Assembly: GCA_964017185.1 (NCBI GenBank)
Contig: OZ024876.1
Coordinates: 11,223,726-11,287,725, forward strand
DNA from: Rugalucina vietnamica
Lineage: Eukaryota > Mollusca > Bivalvia > Lucinida > Lucinidae
Direction: 5' to 3'
DNA: 64,000 nt
The notes below the pieces were generated by a model. That model did not search any database, was not told the origin of the DNA, and saw nothing but the letters and a program-made list of their open reading frames with translations. This document shows, in pieces, positions 23,430 through 35,835 of this stretch. The first letter of the stretch is position 1. Each line of letters starts with the position of its first letter. The position numbers and the translations under genes are program-made.

Positions 23430-24062
23430 ATCGACCACGGGAGGTTCTATACAAATAGCCTGCAAAACTCAAAGAAATGAGTATGATAGAGATCACAATA
23501 AATTCTCACATCTACAAAAGAGGCATTGTTAATTTCTTACATTACTTTTCAGTGCCTGCTCAAATTGCTTACAATGGTCTCATATGTTAGCTGGCTGGTC
23601 ACAGGTTCTTGTGACATGGGTGCGATCTATATAGAGGCGGTTCTAACGAGTACCCACAATCTTTGTTTTGGAGCAAAAATAAGAAAAAATAGTTATACCC
23701 TTGTAAACCCCAGTTTTACCACATAAAAGTGCAATAAAAGTGGGGTATGAGAGGGTATGTTTTTCACAGGCAAGTTTCCTGATGCCCATTTCTGTCAACC
23801 AGCAATGCTAAAAATCTGGCTTTCTCCTGGTATGGCTCATGCAAAAAAGTAATCAGCACTACAAAATTAATAGCAACATAACCTACACATTACAAGGTGT
23901 TGAATATAATGCACACCTTCTTTTCACTTTCTCTTTTTTAATATACTGTATCTATCATAATACATAATTATCCAGGGAAAGTAATTCCTGATCTATTTCT
24001 CAACTGAATTATCTCGAGAAAACCAGTTTATATATTTGCTAAAACAAAGCCGCAGATCAACA
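23430..24062. repeat. Segmental duplication, copy 1 (partner 26620-29520)
   Basis: Shared text from gcctgcaaaactca.agaaatg through tcacatctacaaaagaggca, a right part of a family C element (about 23628-23782), and tcgagaaaaccagtttat. The partner copy is split by a family B element and a family C element. Confidence 0.85.
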
Positions 24063-24088
24063 TCAGGAAAACATGTCCGTGCAAAGTC

Positions 24089-24183
24089 TTCCTCAAGGAC
24101 ACAACACGATGATGCCTGTGGGGATTGAACCCAGGACCTCTCGATTAAGAGTCCGACGCTCTACCGCTACGCCACCGCGCTCC
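24089..24183 (-). mobile_element. tRNA-derived SINE head
   Basis: On the minus strand: an A-box-like tggcgtagcggtagagcgtc, an anticodon-like loop actcttaatc and a B-box ggttcaatccc. The acceptor-stem halves do not pair, so this is a SINE head related to tRNA-Lys, not a tRNA gene. The insertion is absent from the duplicate at 16.24 kb. Confidence 0.75.
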
Positions 24184-24257
24184 CTCAGACAACAGATACC
24201 GATCACAGGTATAACATTGTTACTGGTCTGCCAATGACTGTCGTGAACTAAAAATAT

Positions 24258-24534
24258 GAGCCACTGCATCAGAAAACCAACCATCTGCTTATGTGAAAAC
24301 AAAGAGGCAGACCAGCTGTGCAGTAACTGTGCAGTTTGGTGATATTTCAATTTATTTGGGCAATTTCGGTATTTGTAAGCAGTTAAAATTTTATGCTCAG
24401 CTGAGTACGATACCTCTTCTTTTCAAATCCCAAAATTCAAGCTTCTAGCTAGCCTGCTTTTGTGATTGTACAGGCTGGTTTGTTTCGGGCCTGGTCGGAA
24501 ACCAAAATTGCTGGTTTAGTCATGCGAAGGCTCA
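24258..24534 (+). mobile_element. MITE family A copy with a 70-bp inserted piece
   Basis: Around 24336-24405 it contains gatatttcaatttatttggg ... atgctcagctgag, a stretch otherwise found next to the aggataaatt hairpins. Its partner at 16312 lacks it. Confidence 0.8.
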
Positions 24535-24617
24535 TATGTCTGAAAATAATCTTCTTCACCAACAAACTTGCTAATTAGAACAAAATAACAATTAATCTGA
24601 TTTTATTATTGATGTAA

Positions 24618-24931
24618 TGCACCAGTCATTTGCAACCATGGCCCCCTCGGGGCCGGGAATAGCGGGGGCATAGCCAGGCTTAACTGCAGGGTTTTGACTT
24701 CAGCATTGTCCTCGCAGTGCCGTGGAATAGCAGGGGTTTTGATTCCTGTCCCAAAATGGCCATGAAAATTTACATTTACCTGCCGGGATTTGAGCGGGGA
24801 CTTTGGCAGAGCTTTGACCATAAGAGTATCCCTGCAGTGCTGGGCATATACCCGGGCTTTGGAAAGAGAAAAGTCAATATCCCCGCTATTCCCCGGCCCC
24901 GAGGGGGACGTGGTTGCAAATGACTGGTGCA
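24618..24931. mobile_element. 314-bp GC-rich TIR element with TAA target duplication
   Basis: Ends tgcaccagtcatttgcaacc / ggttgcaaatgactggtgca, extended by cccctcggggccggg arms. TAA lies on both sides, and the duplicate at 16.66 kb preserves the empty site (gtcagtgata against gtaagtgata). A 3-bp TWA duplication suggests the PIF/Harbinger type. No coding region. Confidence 0.85.
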
Positions 24932-25015
24932 TAAGTGATACATTCATGATAAAATTAACAATTTTCACTTTTCCAATGAAGGTGATAGTTTTCATTTCCT
25001 CTTGTCTTGCCATAT

Positions 25016-25189
25016 GAGCCGCAACGCGAGAAAACTGGTCTATGAGGTTCCCGACCAGGTCCGACAGAAACTGGTCTGTGCAGCTACAGAAGAGGGCTAG
25101 ATCCTTGAAATTTCGGATTTAGGAAGAAGAGGAATTGTACTATCCATGTAGCGAAAACAATATTCCAGTTTTCTCAAGATGCAGTTCAT
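25016..25189 (-). mobile_element. MITE family A, internally deleted copy
   Basis: The central palindrome is gone; both ends remain. Confidence 0.75.
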
Positions 25190-25833
25190 AATTGCCACAA
25201 TACCACAATCCCTGTCTGGAGTTCCCATCCACTTTGTATTTGCACAAAGCAAGTTTTCTCATTAAGTGACCAATATTACCATTTTCAATTTGTGCACAAA
25301 ACATACGCCAGAAATTCAAATTTACAGAGGCTGGGTGCAGCTGTCCATTTCTAAATTTTAGGTAATTTTTCTTCAAATCCCATGGCCATGAAACTGAAAT
25401 AATTTAGTCCAATCTGGCCCCGAGGATATAAAACTTTTTTAATGCTCATATCTCCTGCTGAGACTAAAATTTATCCTGCTGATAAATGTTCAAATGCCAA
25501 CAATTGTGGCATTTTAACATTTACCAGCAGGATAAATTACAGGCTTTGGTGAAATTTCAATTTATTTGGGCACTTTCGGTATTTGTAAGCAGTTAAAATT
25601 TCATGCTCAGCTGAGTTGAGCATGAAATATGCTTTATAACCTCGGGACCAGCTACTTGAGGGAACTCCCTGGACCTCTAAACCTGCCAATAATTTACACA
25701 TAGCATACAAAAGACAAAACATTTTGACAGTTAAATGAATTTCATATGATCTGACCTTGAGTGTATGATTCTTTTCAGCAATTAAATGATTGTTTCAATG
25801 TAATTTGAAAAAATGGCCTCCACAGTTGACATA

Positions 25834-26056
25834 TGAGCCGCCCCATGGGAAAACCAACAATCTGCATAGTCGAAAACAAAGGCGCGGTAACCGCGAAGCT
25901 GATCAGCGCCTTTGTTTTCGCAACTCGGATAGTACAATTCCTCCTCTACTTAACTCTAAAATTTCAAGCTTCTAGCCTGCTTCTGTAACTGTACAGGCAG
26001 GTTTGTGTCAGACCTGTTCGGAAACCACATTGTTGGTTTTTCCACGAGGTGGCTCA
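25834..26056 (+). mobile_element. MITE family A copy
   Basis: Close to the variant with ccgcgaagctgatcagcgcc and gaggtggctcat. Confidence 0.85.
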
Positions 26057-26259
26057 TATTTTTGTCAGACTGTCTTTGGCGACTTATCTCCTGTAGCACA
26101 TGGTGTATGGTACAATATCCAGGAGGCTTTGCTGTCCAACATTTGCATAACAAGAAGTTGTCTATAAGGTTTTACATTGAATTAAACTTTCTTACAGTAT
26201 TTTTTCATGTTGTCATGCGAAAGTGCCCAGTGCTGTAAATGGAAATAGAACCTACATAT

Positions 26260-26502
26260 GAGCTGCGACATAAGAAAACCAGTCTTCCCCTTTTCCGGCC
26301 AGGTCCGACGGTTACTGAAGATGGAAAGGAGCTTGAAATTTTGGATTGAAGAAGAAGAGGTATTGTACTATCCGTGAAGCGAAGCTGATCAGCGCCTTTG
26401 ATTTCGCTACATGGATACTAAAATTCCTCTGTGGATGTACTGCTTGGTTTGTGTCTGACCAGTTCGGAATCCACAATGTTGGTTTTCTCATGTCGCGGCT
26501 CA
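26260..26502 (-). mobile_element. MITE family A copy
   Basis: Reversed; the central palindrome is reduced to gaagctgatcagcgcc. Confidence 0.8.
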
Positions 26503-26906
26503 AATCCTTATTTGGTCATATTGTTGATCTCCAAACATTTTCTGAAATCTGAGATCCACAAGAATTACTATTTACACAGTGTTAGAAACTTGATCGCTGG
26601 CCGAGGGTGGGGTATATACAGCTAGTGCCTGCAAAACTCATAGAAATGAGTACAATAGAGGTCAAAATAAATTCTCACATCTACAAAAGAGGCATTGTTA
26701 ATTTCTAACATTACTTTTCAGTGCCTGCTCAAATTGCTTACAATTGGTCTCACATGTTAGCTGGCTGGTCACAGGTTCTTGTGACATGGGTGCGACTATA
26801 TAGAGACGGTTCTAACGAGTACCCACAATCTCTAAATCATGCTCCTGTTTTGGAGCAAAAATTAGAAAAATAGTTATACCCTTGTAAACCCAAGTTTTAC
26901 TACATA

Positions 26907-28936
26907 CCAGAGGACCATTGGTCCTGAGAACGCTCACCTGAAGCCTGATCTTGGAGTATTAAGTCATCATGAAATGACCTTGACCTTGAATACTCACACA
27001 CCTTTATTGACTTCACAGGTTGTCTGCATCTGCAAAGTTTCAGGTCTCAGGCTGCAAAAGTTTCCAAACCCAGTGATTTCTGAGAAAACCATAATTTCAA
27101 TTTTGATTTCTAAATGACCTTGGGTCAAGGTCAACAAATGACCTTGGCCTTCATTAATTACTTACCTTCATTGACTCCATTAGTTGTCTGCATCTAGCAA
27201 CTTTCAGGTCTCAGGCTGCAACAGTTTCCAAAATATCCATTGTTTTCGCCTTTTCCCATGTAAAAGCCTTCGCGTAAATCGGCCAGCCGGTTCTGGAGAA
27301 GAAGATTTTTGAGTGGTTTTTACTATAGTTGGGCATGGCGGCCATCTTGGTCATGTGACCCAAATTTGGCGATCAAACTTTTGTTCCCCCTACCCATGGA
27401 CGCTCCACATAAAATTTCACTTTGATTGGCCAAGCAGTTTCAGAGAAGAAGATCTTTGAAAAGTGTGTATGGACGACAGACTGGCCAAGGTCAAGAGATG
27501 ACCTTGACCTAAATTAATCACTCCATTGGTTGTTTGCATCTACCACTTTTCAGGCCTCAGGCTGCAATAGTTTTCAAAAAATCCAAAGTTTTCACTTTTT
27601 CCCATGTAAAAGCCTATGTTTCCAAAATTGACATTGCCGTAAAATAGGTCAAGGTCATCCTATGATCATCATTTGATCAAATTATGATGGGCTGGAGGCC
27701 CAAATGCTACATACCAAGTTTTATGAAAATCGGCCAGCCGGTTCTGGAGAAGAAGATTTTTGAGTGGTTTTTACCATATATGGGCGTGGCAGCCATCTTG
27801 GTCATGTGACCTGGATTTTGCAATCAAACTTTCGTCTCCCTACCCATGGATGCTCCACATAAAATTTCACTTTGATTGGCCAAGCAGTTTCAGAGAAGAA
27901 GATCTTTGAAAAGTGTGTATGGATGACAGACTGGCCAAGGTCAAGAGATGACCTTGACCTAAATTAATCATATACCTTCATCTACTCCATTAGTTGTTTG
28001 CATCTACCACTTTTCAGGCCTCAGGCTGCAATAGTTTTCAACAAAATCCATAGTTTTCTCTTTTTCACATGTAAAAGCCTATGTTTCCAAATTTGACCTT
28101 GCCGTAAAATAGGTCAAGGTCATCCAAGGGTCATCATTTTATCAAACTATGATGGGCTGAAGTCCCCGATGCTACATACCAAGTTTCGTGGAAATCGGCC
28201 CACCGGTTCTGGAGAAGAAGATTTTTGAGCGGTTTTTACCATATATGGGCGTGGCGGCCATCTTGGTCAAGTGACCTGGATTTCACGATCAAACTTTCCT
28301 CTCCCCTACCCATGGATGCTCCACATAAAATTTCACTTTGATTAGCCAAGCAGTTTCAGAGAAGAAGATCTTTGAAAAGTGTGTATGGACGACAGACTGG
28401 CCAAGGTCAAGAGATGACCTTGACCTAAATTAATCACATACCTTCATCTACTCCATTAGTTGTTTGCATCTACCACTTTTCAGGCCTCAGGCTGCAATAG
28501 TTTTCAAAAAATCCATAGTTTTCACTTTTTCCCATGTAAAAGCCTATGTTTCCAAATTTGACCTTGCCGTAAAATAGGTCAAGGTCATCCAAGGGTCATC
28601 ATTTTATCAAACTATGATGGGCTGACGTCCCCAATGCTACATACCAAGTTTCATGGAAATCGGCCCACGGGTTCTGGAGAAGAAGATTTTTGAGCGGTTT
28701 TTACCATATATGGGCGTGGCGGCCATCTTGGTCATGTGACCTGGATTTCGTGATCAAACTTGAAATGCCACTACCCAAGCAGGCTCCACATAAAATTTCA
28801 ACTAGATCGGCCAAGCGGTTTCAGAGAAGAAGATCTTTGAAATTGTGGACGACGGACGGACGACGGACGGACGGACGCCGGATCATGGCCATCCTATAAG
28901 CTCACCTTGTGAGCCTTCGGCTCAGGTGAGCTAAAA
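26907..28936 (+). mobile_element. Composite element family B, copy 4
   Basis: About four internal units; inserted within the family C fragment of the duplicated segment. Confidence 0.88.
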
Positions 28937-29181
28937 ATTGGGGTATGAGGGGGTATGCATTTCACAAAGTTTCCCGATGCCCATTTCTGTCAACCAGCAA
29001 TGCTAAAAATCTGGCTTTCTCCTGGTATGGCTCATGCAAAAAAGTAATCAGCACTACAAATAGCAACATAACCTACACATTACAAGGTGTTGAATATGCA
29101 CACCTTCTTTTCACTTTTTCTTTTTTAATATACTGTATCTATCATAGTACATAATTATCCAGGGAAAGTAATTTCTGAGCT

Positions 29182-29459
29182 CATTACGAAAACTTGCCCA
29201 TGCAAAATACAGAGAAATTTTTTAGTTGTAAAAATGAAAATTTTCAGCAGAAAAATGTTGATATTTTTCTTATTTTTGCTCAAAACATAGATTGTGGGTA
29301 CACGTTAGAACCGCCTCGGTGAGGCGAGGCGGTTCTAACGAGTACCCACAATCTATGTTTAAGAGCAAAAATAAGAAAAATAGGTATACCCCTGCATACC
29401 CCAGTTTTGCTATATAAAAGTGGGGTTCAAGGGGGTACACATTACATGTTTTCCTGATG
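29182..29459 (-). mobile_element. Palindromic TIR family C copy
   Basis: Full length, central hairpin gaaccgcctcggtgaggcga intact. Confidence 0.88.
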
Positions 29460-30133
29460 ATTTCAGCTGAATTACATCTCGAGAAAACCAGTTTATGTAT
29501 TTGCTAAAACAAAGCCGCAGATCAACTGCAGAGCTGATTAGCCTGTTTTATTTTTGGCCATACAGATAGTTCTTTCTTCTTCTACTTAAATCTGAAATTT
29601 GAGCCGCCCCATGGGAAAACCAACAATCTGCATAGGCGAAAACAAAGACACAGATCAGCTTCGCGGTAACCGCGAAGCTGATCAGCGCCTTTGTTTTTGC
29701 TACTCGGATAGTACAATTCGTGGGTTCGGCGCAATACGGTCGTAACTGCAATTTTTTTCAAAACTCATGTTTTGGCATCAATGAATTTATCTTTCATAAA
29801 TACATAACCTGGTGAAAAGCATAAGTTTACATATGACACTTGTTTCCATGGAAACCAATATTGTTCCAAAGGTTGTAACTGCAAGAGGCACTAATGTTCA
29901 GCGCAATAGGGTTGTAACTCAAGTTACAACCTTATTGCGCTGAAATACTTTATACTTCTTGGCATTTTTCTCAGTGCAAAACAGTTGTAACTGGAGTTTC
30001 AACCCTTAATTTCTCTTTGATATTGACCTTATTATATAGATCTGTGACTTTGATAATCTACATTCTAGATTGCTTTTAAGATTAGATGCTTAGAAAATTC
30101 TAAAAGTAATGATTATTTTGCAATTTCAAACAG

Positions 30134-30294
30134 GGTTCCCACTGCATTTTGAAACTGAGGGTATATTTGACCTTTTTCCTCATTTTTGTACCCCCAATGT
30201 ATAGAACTATATAGAGGCCCCCTTTAATTTTGGGGGTACAAGCCTAATTTTGGGAGTAAAAAACCCTCTGCAGAGGGTAAATGGGAATGCTGTT
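30134..30294. mobile_element. 160-bp insert with agggttcccactgc end
   Basis: Bounded by cagggttcccactgcattt and ggtaaatgggaatgctg, with internal tttgggggtacaa repeats; probably a small MITE inserted in the left arm of the foldback element. Confidence 0.45.
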
Positions 30295-30334
30295 CAAACT
30301 TTTTGTACTATCCACATCTATCCTTTGTGAGAGG

Positions 30335-32830
30335 TAGTTAGCCTGCCATGATGCCAATTAGTGAGCCTAGATAGGTAGGCTGTTTTTATGGCTGGTTGGT
30401 TAGCCTAGATAGGCAGTATGTCATGATGGCGGGATAGTTAGCCCGGGATGGATAGGCTGGTATAATGGCCAGTTAGTATGCCTTGATACCAGTAGAAAGA
30501 TTGTTACAATGGTCGGCTAAATTGGTATGGATGGGTTGTTACAATGGTCAGTTAGCCTGGATAGGTAAGCTGTTATGATGGTCAGTGAGTTAGCCTGGCT
30601 AAGTAAACTGTTACAATGCAGGGTGAGAGCCTGGATAGGTAAGATGTTATGATGGTCGGTTAGTTAGCCTGGATAAGTAGGCTGTTACGATGGTCGGTTA
30701 GTTAGCCTGGATAAGTAGGCTGTTACAATGTCAGTAAGTTAGCCTGGATAGGTAAGCTGTAAGGGGGTCGTTTAATTAGCCTGAATAGGTAGGCTGTTAT
30801 GATGGCCAGTTAGTCTGGATAGGTAAGCTGTTATGATGAGCGGTTAGTTAGCCTGAATATGTAGGCTGTTACGATGGTCGGTAAGTTACCCTGGATAGGT
30901 AGGCTGTTATGATGGCCAGTTAGTCTGGATAGGTAAGCTGTTATGATGAGCGGTTAGTTAGCCTGAATATGTAGGCTGTTACGATGGTTGGTAAGTTACC
31001 CTGGATAGGTAGGCTGTTATGATGGTCGGTTAGTTAGCCTGGATAGGTAAGCTGTAAGGTGGTCATTTATAAGCCTAGATAGGTAGGCTGTTATGATGGC
31101 CAGTTAGTGTGGATAGGTAAGCTGTTATGATGTTCGGTTAGTTAGCCTGGATAGGTAGGCTGTTACGATGGTCAGTTAGTTAGCCTGGATAGGTAGACTG
31201 TTAGTGAGTTAGCCTTAATAGGTAGGCTGTTACGATGGTCGGCTAGTTAGCCTGGATAGGTAGGCTGTAACGATGGTCGGTTAGCTAGCCTGGGTATGTA
31301 GGCTGCGACAATGGTCAGTTAGTTAGTTAGCCTGGATAGGTAAGCTGTAAGGTGGTCGTTTAATTAGCCCGGACAGGTAGGCTGTTATGATGGCCATTTA
31401 GTCTGGATAGGTAAGTGTTATGATGGTCGGTTTGTTAGCTGGATAGGTAGGCTGTTACGATGGTCGGTAAGTTAGCCTGGATAGGTAGGCTGTTATGATG
31501 GTTGGTTAGTTAGCCTGGATAGGTAAGATGTTACGATGGTCATTAAGTTAGCCTGGATAGGTAGGCTGTTATGATGGTCGGTTAGTTAGCCTGGATAGGT
31601 AAGCTTTTACGATGGTCGGTAAGTTAGCCTGGATAGGTAGGCTGTTATGATGGTCGGTTTGTTAGCTGGATAGGTAGGCTGTTAGGATGGTGGGTAAGTT
31701 AGTCTGGATAGGTAGGCTGTTATGGTGGTAGGTTAGTTAGCCTGGATAGGTAAGCTGTAAGGTGGTCATTTAATTAGGCTGGATAGGTAGGCTGTTATGA
31801 TGGCCGGTAGCCTAGGCTGTCATGATGACGGTGTATCAAGTCCAGGTAGGTAGGCTGTCATGATCATTTGTTAGTAAGTCTAGATATGTATGCTATCTTG
31901 ATGGCTGTAAAAGCAGATAGGTAGTCTGTCATGATGGCTGGATAGTTAGCTCTGGATGAGGAGGCTGTAATGATGGCTGGTTAATTAGCCTGGGATAGGT
32001 AGGCTGCCATGATGGCCGTAAGGTAAGTCCAGATAAGTAGGCTGTCATGATGGCTGATTAGTGAGCAGGGATAGGTAGGCTATCATGACTGTCAGTTAGT
32101 TAGCCTGATAGGTAGGCTTTCATGATGGGTGTTTAGTTATTCCGGATAGGAAAGCTGTTATGATTAACAGTAAGTAAGCTAGGATAGGTAGGCTACCAGT
32201 TTGTTACATTGCATAGGCAGGCTGTTATAACAGATGGCTGGATAGTTAGCCAAGATGGATAGGCTGTTATGATGGCCTGATAGTTACCCTGCATAGGCAG
32301 TCTGTTATGATGGCCAGATAGGCAGGCTGTTATGATGGCCAGATAGTACGCTAGTATTGGTAGGCAGGCAGCTTTGATGGTTGGTTGGTTAGTTAGCCCA
32401 GATATGTAGGCAACTATGAATCATTGGTTCATAAGTTATCCAGGATAGGTAGGCTGTCGTGTTGGTTGAATAGTTAGCCTGAATTGGTCGGTTTTTATGA
32501 TGACTGGTTGTTAGATGACATAGGTGGGCTGTCATGATGGACAGTAATTTACCTAGGCTGATAGGTAAGCGGGTATGTTGGCTAGTTAGTTGTCCCATAC
32601 ATAGATATGGTTGTATGACAGTCAAATGGTCAACCCAGATAGTATTAAAGGCCTGTAGAATGGCTGGTACATCATCTCAGTAGACATGTTAGTATAATGA
32701 TTGGTAAGTTGAACCAAATAGGGTTACTCAGCTCGGTAGGCTGGTATGATTGCTGGTTAGTTAAATTATCCCTCATGATGGTGGCTGGTTTAGGTCATTA
32801 TCCTTAACCAGTCTAATTTTGGGGTAGTCC
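30335..32830 (+). repeat. 38-bp tandem array, left arm of the foldback element
   Basis: The unit is gttagcctggataggtaggc followed by tgttacgatggtcggtta, about 65 diverged units; units near the middle of the element are the most degenerate. The spacer 32830-33110 between the arms shows nothing recognisable. Confidence 0.9.
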
Positions 32831-33114
32831 AGATAGATGAGTGGGTATGCATATTGGTTAAGCATTTTTGGGTACAAATTGAATTCTCTTTGGTAAGCAT
32901 TTGGGAGGTTCATGTAGGTTATCAAGTAGTTGAAGGGATAAGTTGATCTATATGGTCACACAGAAAGGTAGGATGGCATGCACATTGTTTTTGTTTTTCC
33001 ATAGAGACAGGAATGCAAGCATGTCTCTAGTAAAACCAAGATAAGTAGGCTTAAACCACCAAAATAAATGCAGGTAGTAGATCCGTAGGGCACGAGAGTC
33101 ATGGTCAAATATCT

Positions 33115-34530
33115 GAAGCCAGCATACCAACCTATCTATCTGGGGTCACTTAACTGGTTATGGGCGCCCGGATAGCTCAGTCGGTAGCGCATGTGGCTTC
33201 TGACTAGCTATGTACCTCTGCCGTGCAGGTTCGAATCCCACTGGCGATGCCAGTAAAAACTATCAATTATTGAAAAAACTATCAATGGTTCCTGCCTCGG
33301 TATGTACCAATGGTTTGACTGTCACCTTCCGGGCGCGGTGGTTTCACAGGTTATTTCCCGACCGAACGTCGAGAACTGCCCTGGCTTTCCCCCACCATAA
33401 GACAGTCGGCGTCTAAGAAGCAGAAATGCTTAGCTAAGTAGAAATGCCTAGCTTGACGTCTATTTCCAGTAAGAACTAACCAACATAACTATACCCCCTG
33501 CCCCCCCTACATGGGTTACCAATCTATCCAATATACCATCCTTCATGCACCTGCCTAGGTCACCTTACCATCCATCATGATACTAACCTTCCTAACTGAC
33601 AAGTTTATCAACCTATCTTGGTTACCTATATCCAACCAGTATACCAACCTACCTATCTGGTTTACATAATTGACCAACTGACCAATATACCAACATAGTT
33701 ATCTGGTTAATCTAACCGGCCAGTATACCAAACTACCAATCTGGTTAATTTAACCAACCAGTAAACCAACCTACCTATCTGGTTTATCTAATCGACCCAA
33801 ATACCAACAGTATACCATCCTACCTATCTGGTTAACCAACCAGTATATCAACCTACCTATCTGGTTTACCTAACCGACCAGCCTGCCTATCTGGTTAATT
33901 TTTCTGATCAGTATACCAACCTACTACCTACCTGGTTCATCAAACCAACCAGTACAGTGTATACCAACCTACTTATATGGTTCATCAAACCAAACAGTAT
34001 ACAAACCTACCTATCTGATTTATCTAACCAACCAGTATACCAACCTGGTTTACATAACAGATCTGTATACCAAGCTACATCTTCGGGGTCACCTAAAAGA
34101 CCAGTATACCAATCTACCTATATGGTTAATCTAACCAGCCAGTATACCAACCTACCTATGTGGTTAATCTAACCAGCCAGTATACCAACCTCAACCTATG
34201 TGGTTAATGTAACCGACCAGTAAACCTACCTATCTGGTTTACCTAATTGATCCATATACCAACCTACATGTTGGGGGTCACTTAACTTACCAGTATATCA
34301 ATCTACCTATATTATTAATCTAACCAACAAGTATACCAGCCTACCTATCTGGTTAATCTAACCAACCAGTATACCAACCTACATGTACCTATGTGGTTAA
34401 TGTAACCGACCGGTAAACCAACCTACCTATCTGGCTTACCTAACTGATCCATATACCAACTACCTATCTGGTTTACCTTAATTAAACCAGTATACCAATC
34501 TACATCTTTGGGTCACTTAACAGACTTATT
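33115..34530 (-). repeat. 38-bp tandem array, right arm (inverted)
   Basis: The unit ctatctggtttacctaaccg / accagtataccaacctac is the reverse complement of the left-arm unit apart from fixed differences. It is interrupted by a SINE at 33164-33479. Confidence 0.88.
33164..33479 (+). mobile_element. tRNA-derived SINE
   Basis: The head has gatagctcagtcggtagcgc (A box) and ggttcgaatccc (B box), but the acceptor-stem halves do not pair, so it is not a tRNA gene. The body continues through gggcgcggtggtttcacagg to agtaagaactaacc. Inserted in the right arm of the foldback element. Confidence 0.75.
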
Positions 34531-35550
34531 TCAGCGCATTTATGTGTTGTCTTCGTTCCTAGTGTGCACTAAGTAGAACAAAATTTTATTACCCAATCTT
34601 TCAGTTATTTTGAAAAGTTAAGCACACTGTGTGCGTATTAGAATGAATACAGTAATTTTGTATTAGGTAAATGAAAAATGTTTAGTTCAACAATTTAGCT
34701 CTGTAAAAATGCAGTATGTTGTAAATGAAAACAGTTGTAACTAGGTAATTTTAAGCTGACTTTAGGCTAATTTGCAGCGCAATATGGTTGTAACTTAAGT
34801 TACAACCATATCGCGCCGAAATACAGCACTGGAAAATGTTGCATTTCGGAGGGTAAAAGGTTGTATCTCAAACATTTACAAATATCTACTTTGAAAATTA
34901 AATTCTATGCAAAAATATGTTTTGCCATTAATTTAATTGCCATTTAACATCTAATAGCTAAATTTCAATACATTGCAATCTTTAAGTAAAAAACAGCAAA
35001 GTTTTTTGTCTCTCCTGAAAAATTTTGAAAAATTGAGTTACAACCGTATTGCGCCGAACCCACGAATTCCTCTTCTACTTAAATCCAAAATTTCAAGCTT
35101 CTAGCTCTTTTCTGCGCTTGTACAGGTCGGTTTGTGTCGGACCTGTTCGGAAACCACATTGTTGGTTTTTCCACGAGGCGGCTCATTTCAAGCTTCTAGC
35201 TACCTTCTTCTGTAACTATAAAGACTGGTTTGTGTCTAACCTGGTCCTTGAGGACTGATTTTTCCGTGTCAAGGCTCATTTCTAGACGGTGATTCTCTGC
35301 AAAAGGTACAAACACTGATCAGCCTCTTCTCTCTTAGTCATTGTCTGCATCTTTTGTTTACACATACTGTTTAAAGCAAAGTCAAATTCTAAATAATTTT
35401 GATGACATTCCTTATTGCCTCTCATTGTCCATTTTGTGTGGTTTAGGTATTTTATGGTGAGAGACATGTCCTTGCTGCACTAATTCAAAAAAGGTAATAG
35501 CGCTATAAAAAGATTCTGAATAGAAAAACTGGACTGCGGCAACTATTATA

Positions 35551-35787
35551 TGAACCTTCGCGTGAGAACACCTACAATCTGGGTTTCTGACCAGGTTCTG
35601 CACAAAGCAAGCTGTACAGTTACAGAAGCAAGCTAGAGCCTTGAAGTTTTGATTTTGAATAGAAGAGGAACTGTACTATCAGAGTAGCGAAAATAAAGGC
35701 GCTGATCAGCTTCGCAGTTACTGCGAAGCTGATCTCCGCCTCTGTTTTCGTATATGCAGATTTTTGGTTTTCTTATGCGGAAGCTCA
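35551..35787 (-). mobile_element. MITE family A copy
   Basis: Reversed copy with an intact central palindrome. Between 35279 and 35550 nothing else is recognisable. Confidence 0.85.
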
Positions 35788-35835
35788 GTTTTGGAATGTT
35801 CAAAAAACTATCCTTCCCACTGGATAAGGCATACA

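Larger units (their letters stand above)
26620..29520. repeat. Segmental duplication, copy 2 (partner 23430-24062), with two insertions
   Basis: Contains the same flanking text as 23.43-24.06 kb but is split by a family B element (26907-28936) and a family C element (29182-29459), both absent from the partner, so both inserted after the duplication. Confidence 0.85.
29719..35064. mobile_element. 5.35-kb foldback element with 38-bp tandem-repeat arms
   Basis: Perfectly inverted ends cgtgggttcggcgcaata / tattgcgccgaacccacg, flanked by AATT on both sides. Subterminal inverted blocks (about 29890-29950 and 34770-34825) carry gttgtaact.aagttacaac. The arms are long arrays of the same 38-bp unit in opposite orientation. 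No coding sequence is evident. Confidence 0.9.
29601..35185 (+). mobile_element. Inner MITE family A split by a 5.35-kb foldback element
   Basis: The halves 29601-29718 and 35065-35185 make one MITE A. Its insertion into the outer copy left T-rich duplicated bases (ttt before gagcc and after ggctca), consistent with a 2-3-bp target duplication. Confidence 0.85.
29470..35278 (+). mobile_element. Outer MITE family A split by an inner MITE A
   Basis: The left part is 29470-29600 (ctcgagaaaaccag ... tctgaaattt) and the right part 35186-35278 (caagcttctagct ... gtcaaggctca). The interruption consists of another MITE A that itself holds a 5.35-kb foldback element. Confidence 0.75.

Noticed and set aside
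24089-24183. tRNA-Lys gene
   Set aside because: A and B boxes are present but the acceptor stem does not pair; it is a SINE head.
33164-33250. tRNA gene
   Set aside because: Internal promoter boxes are clear, but the stems do not close and the sequence continues as a SINE body.
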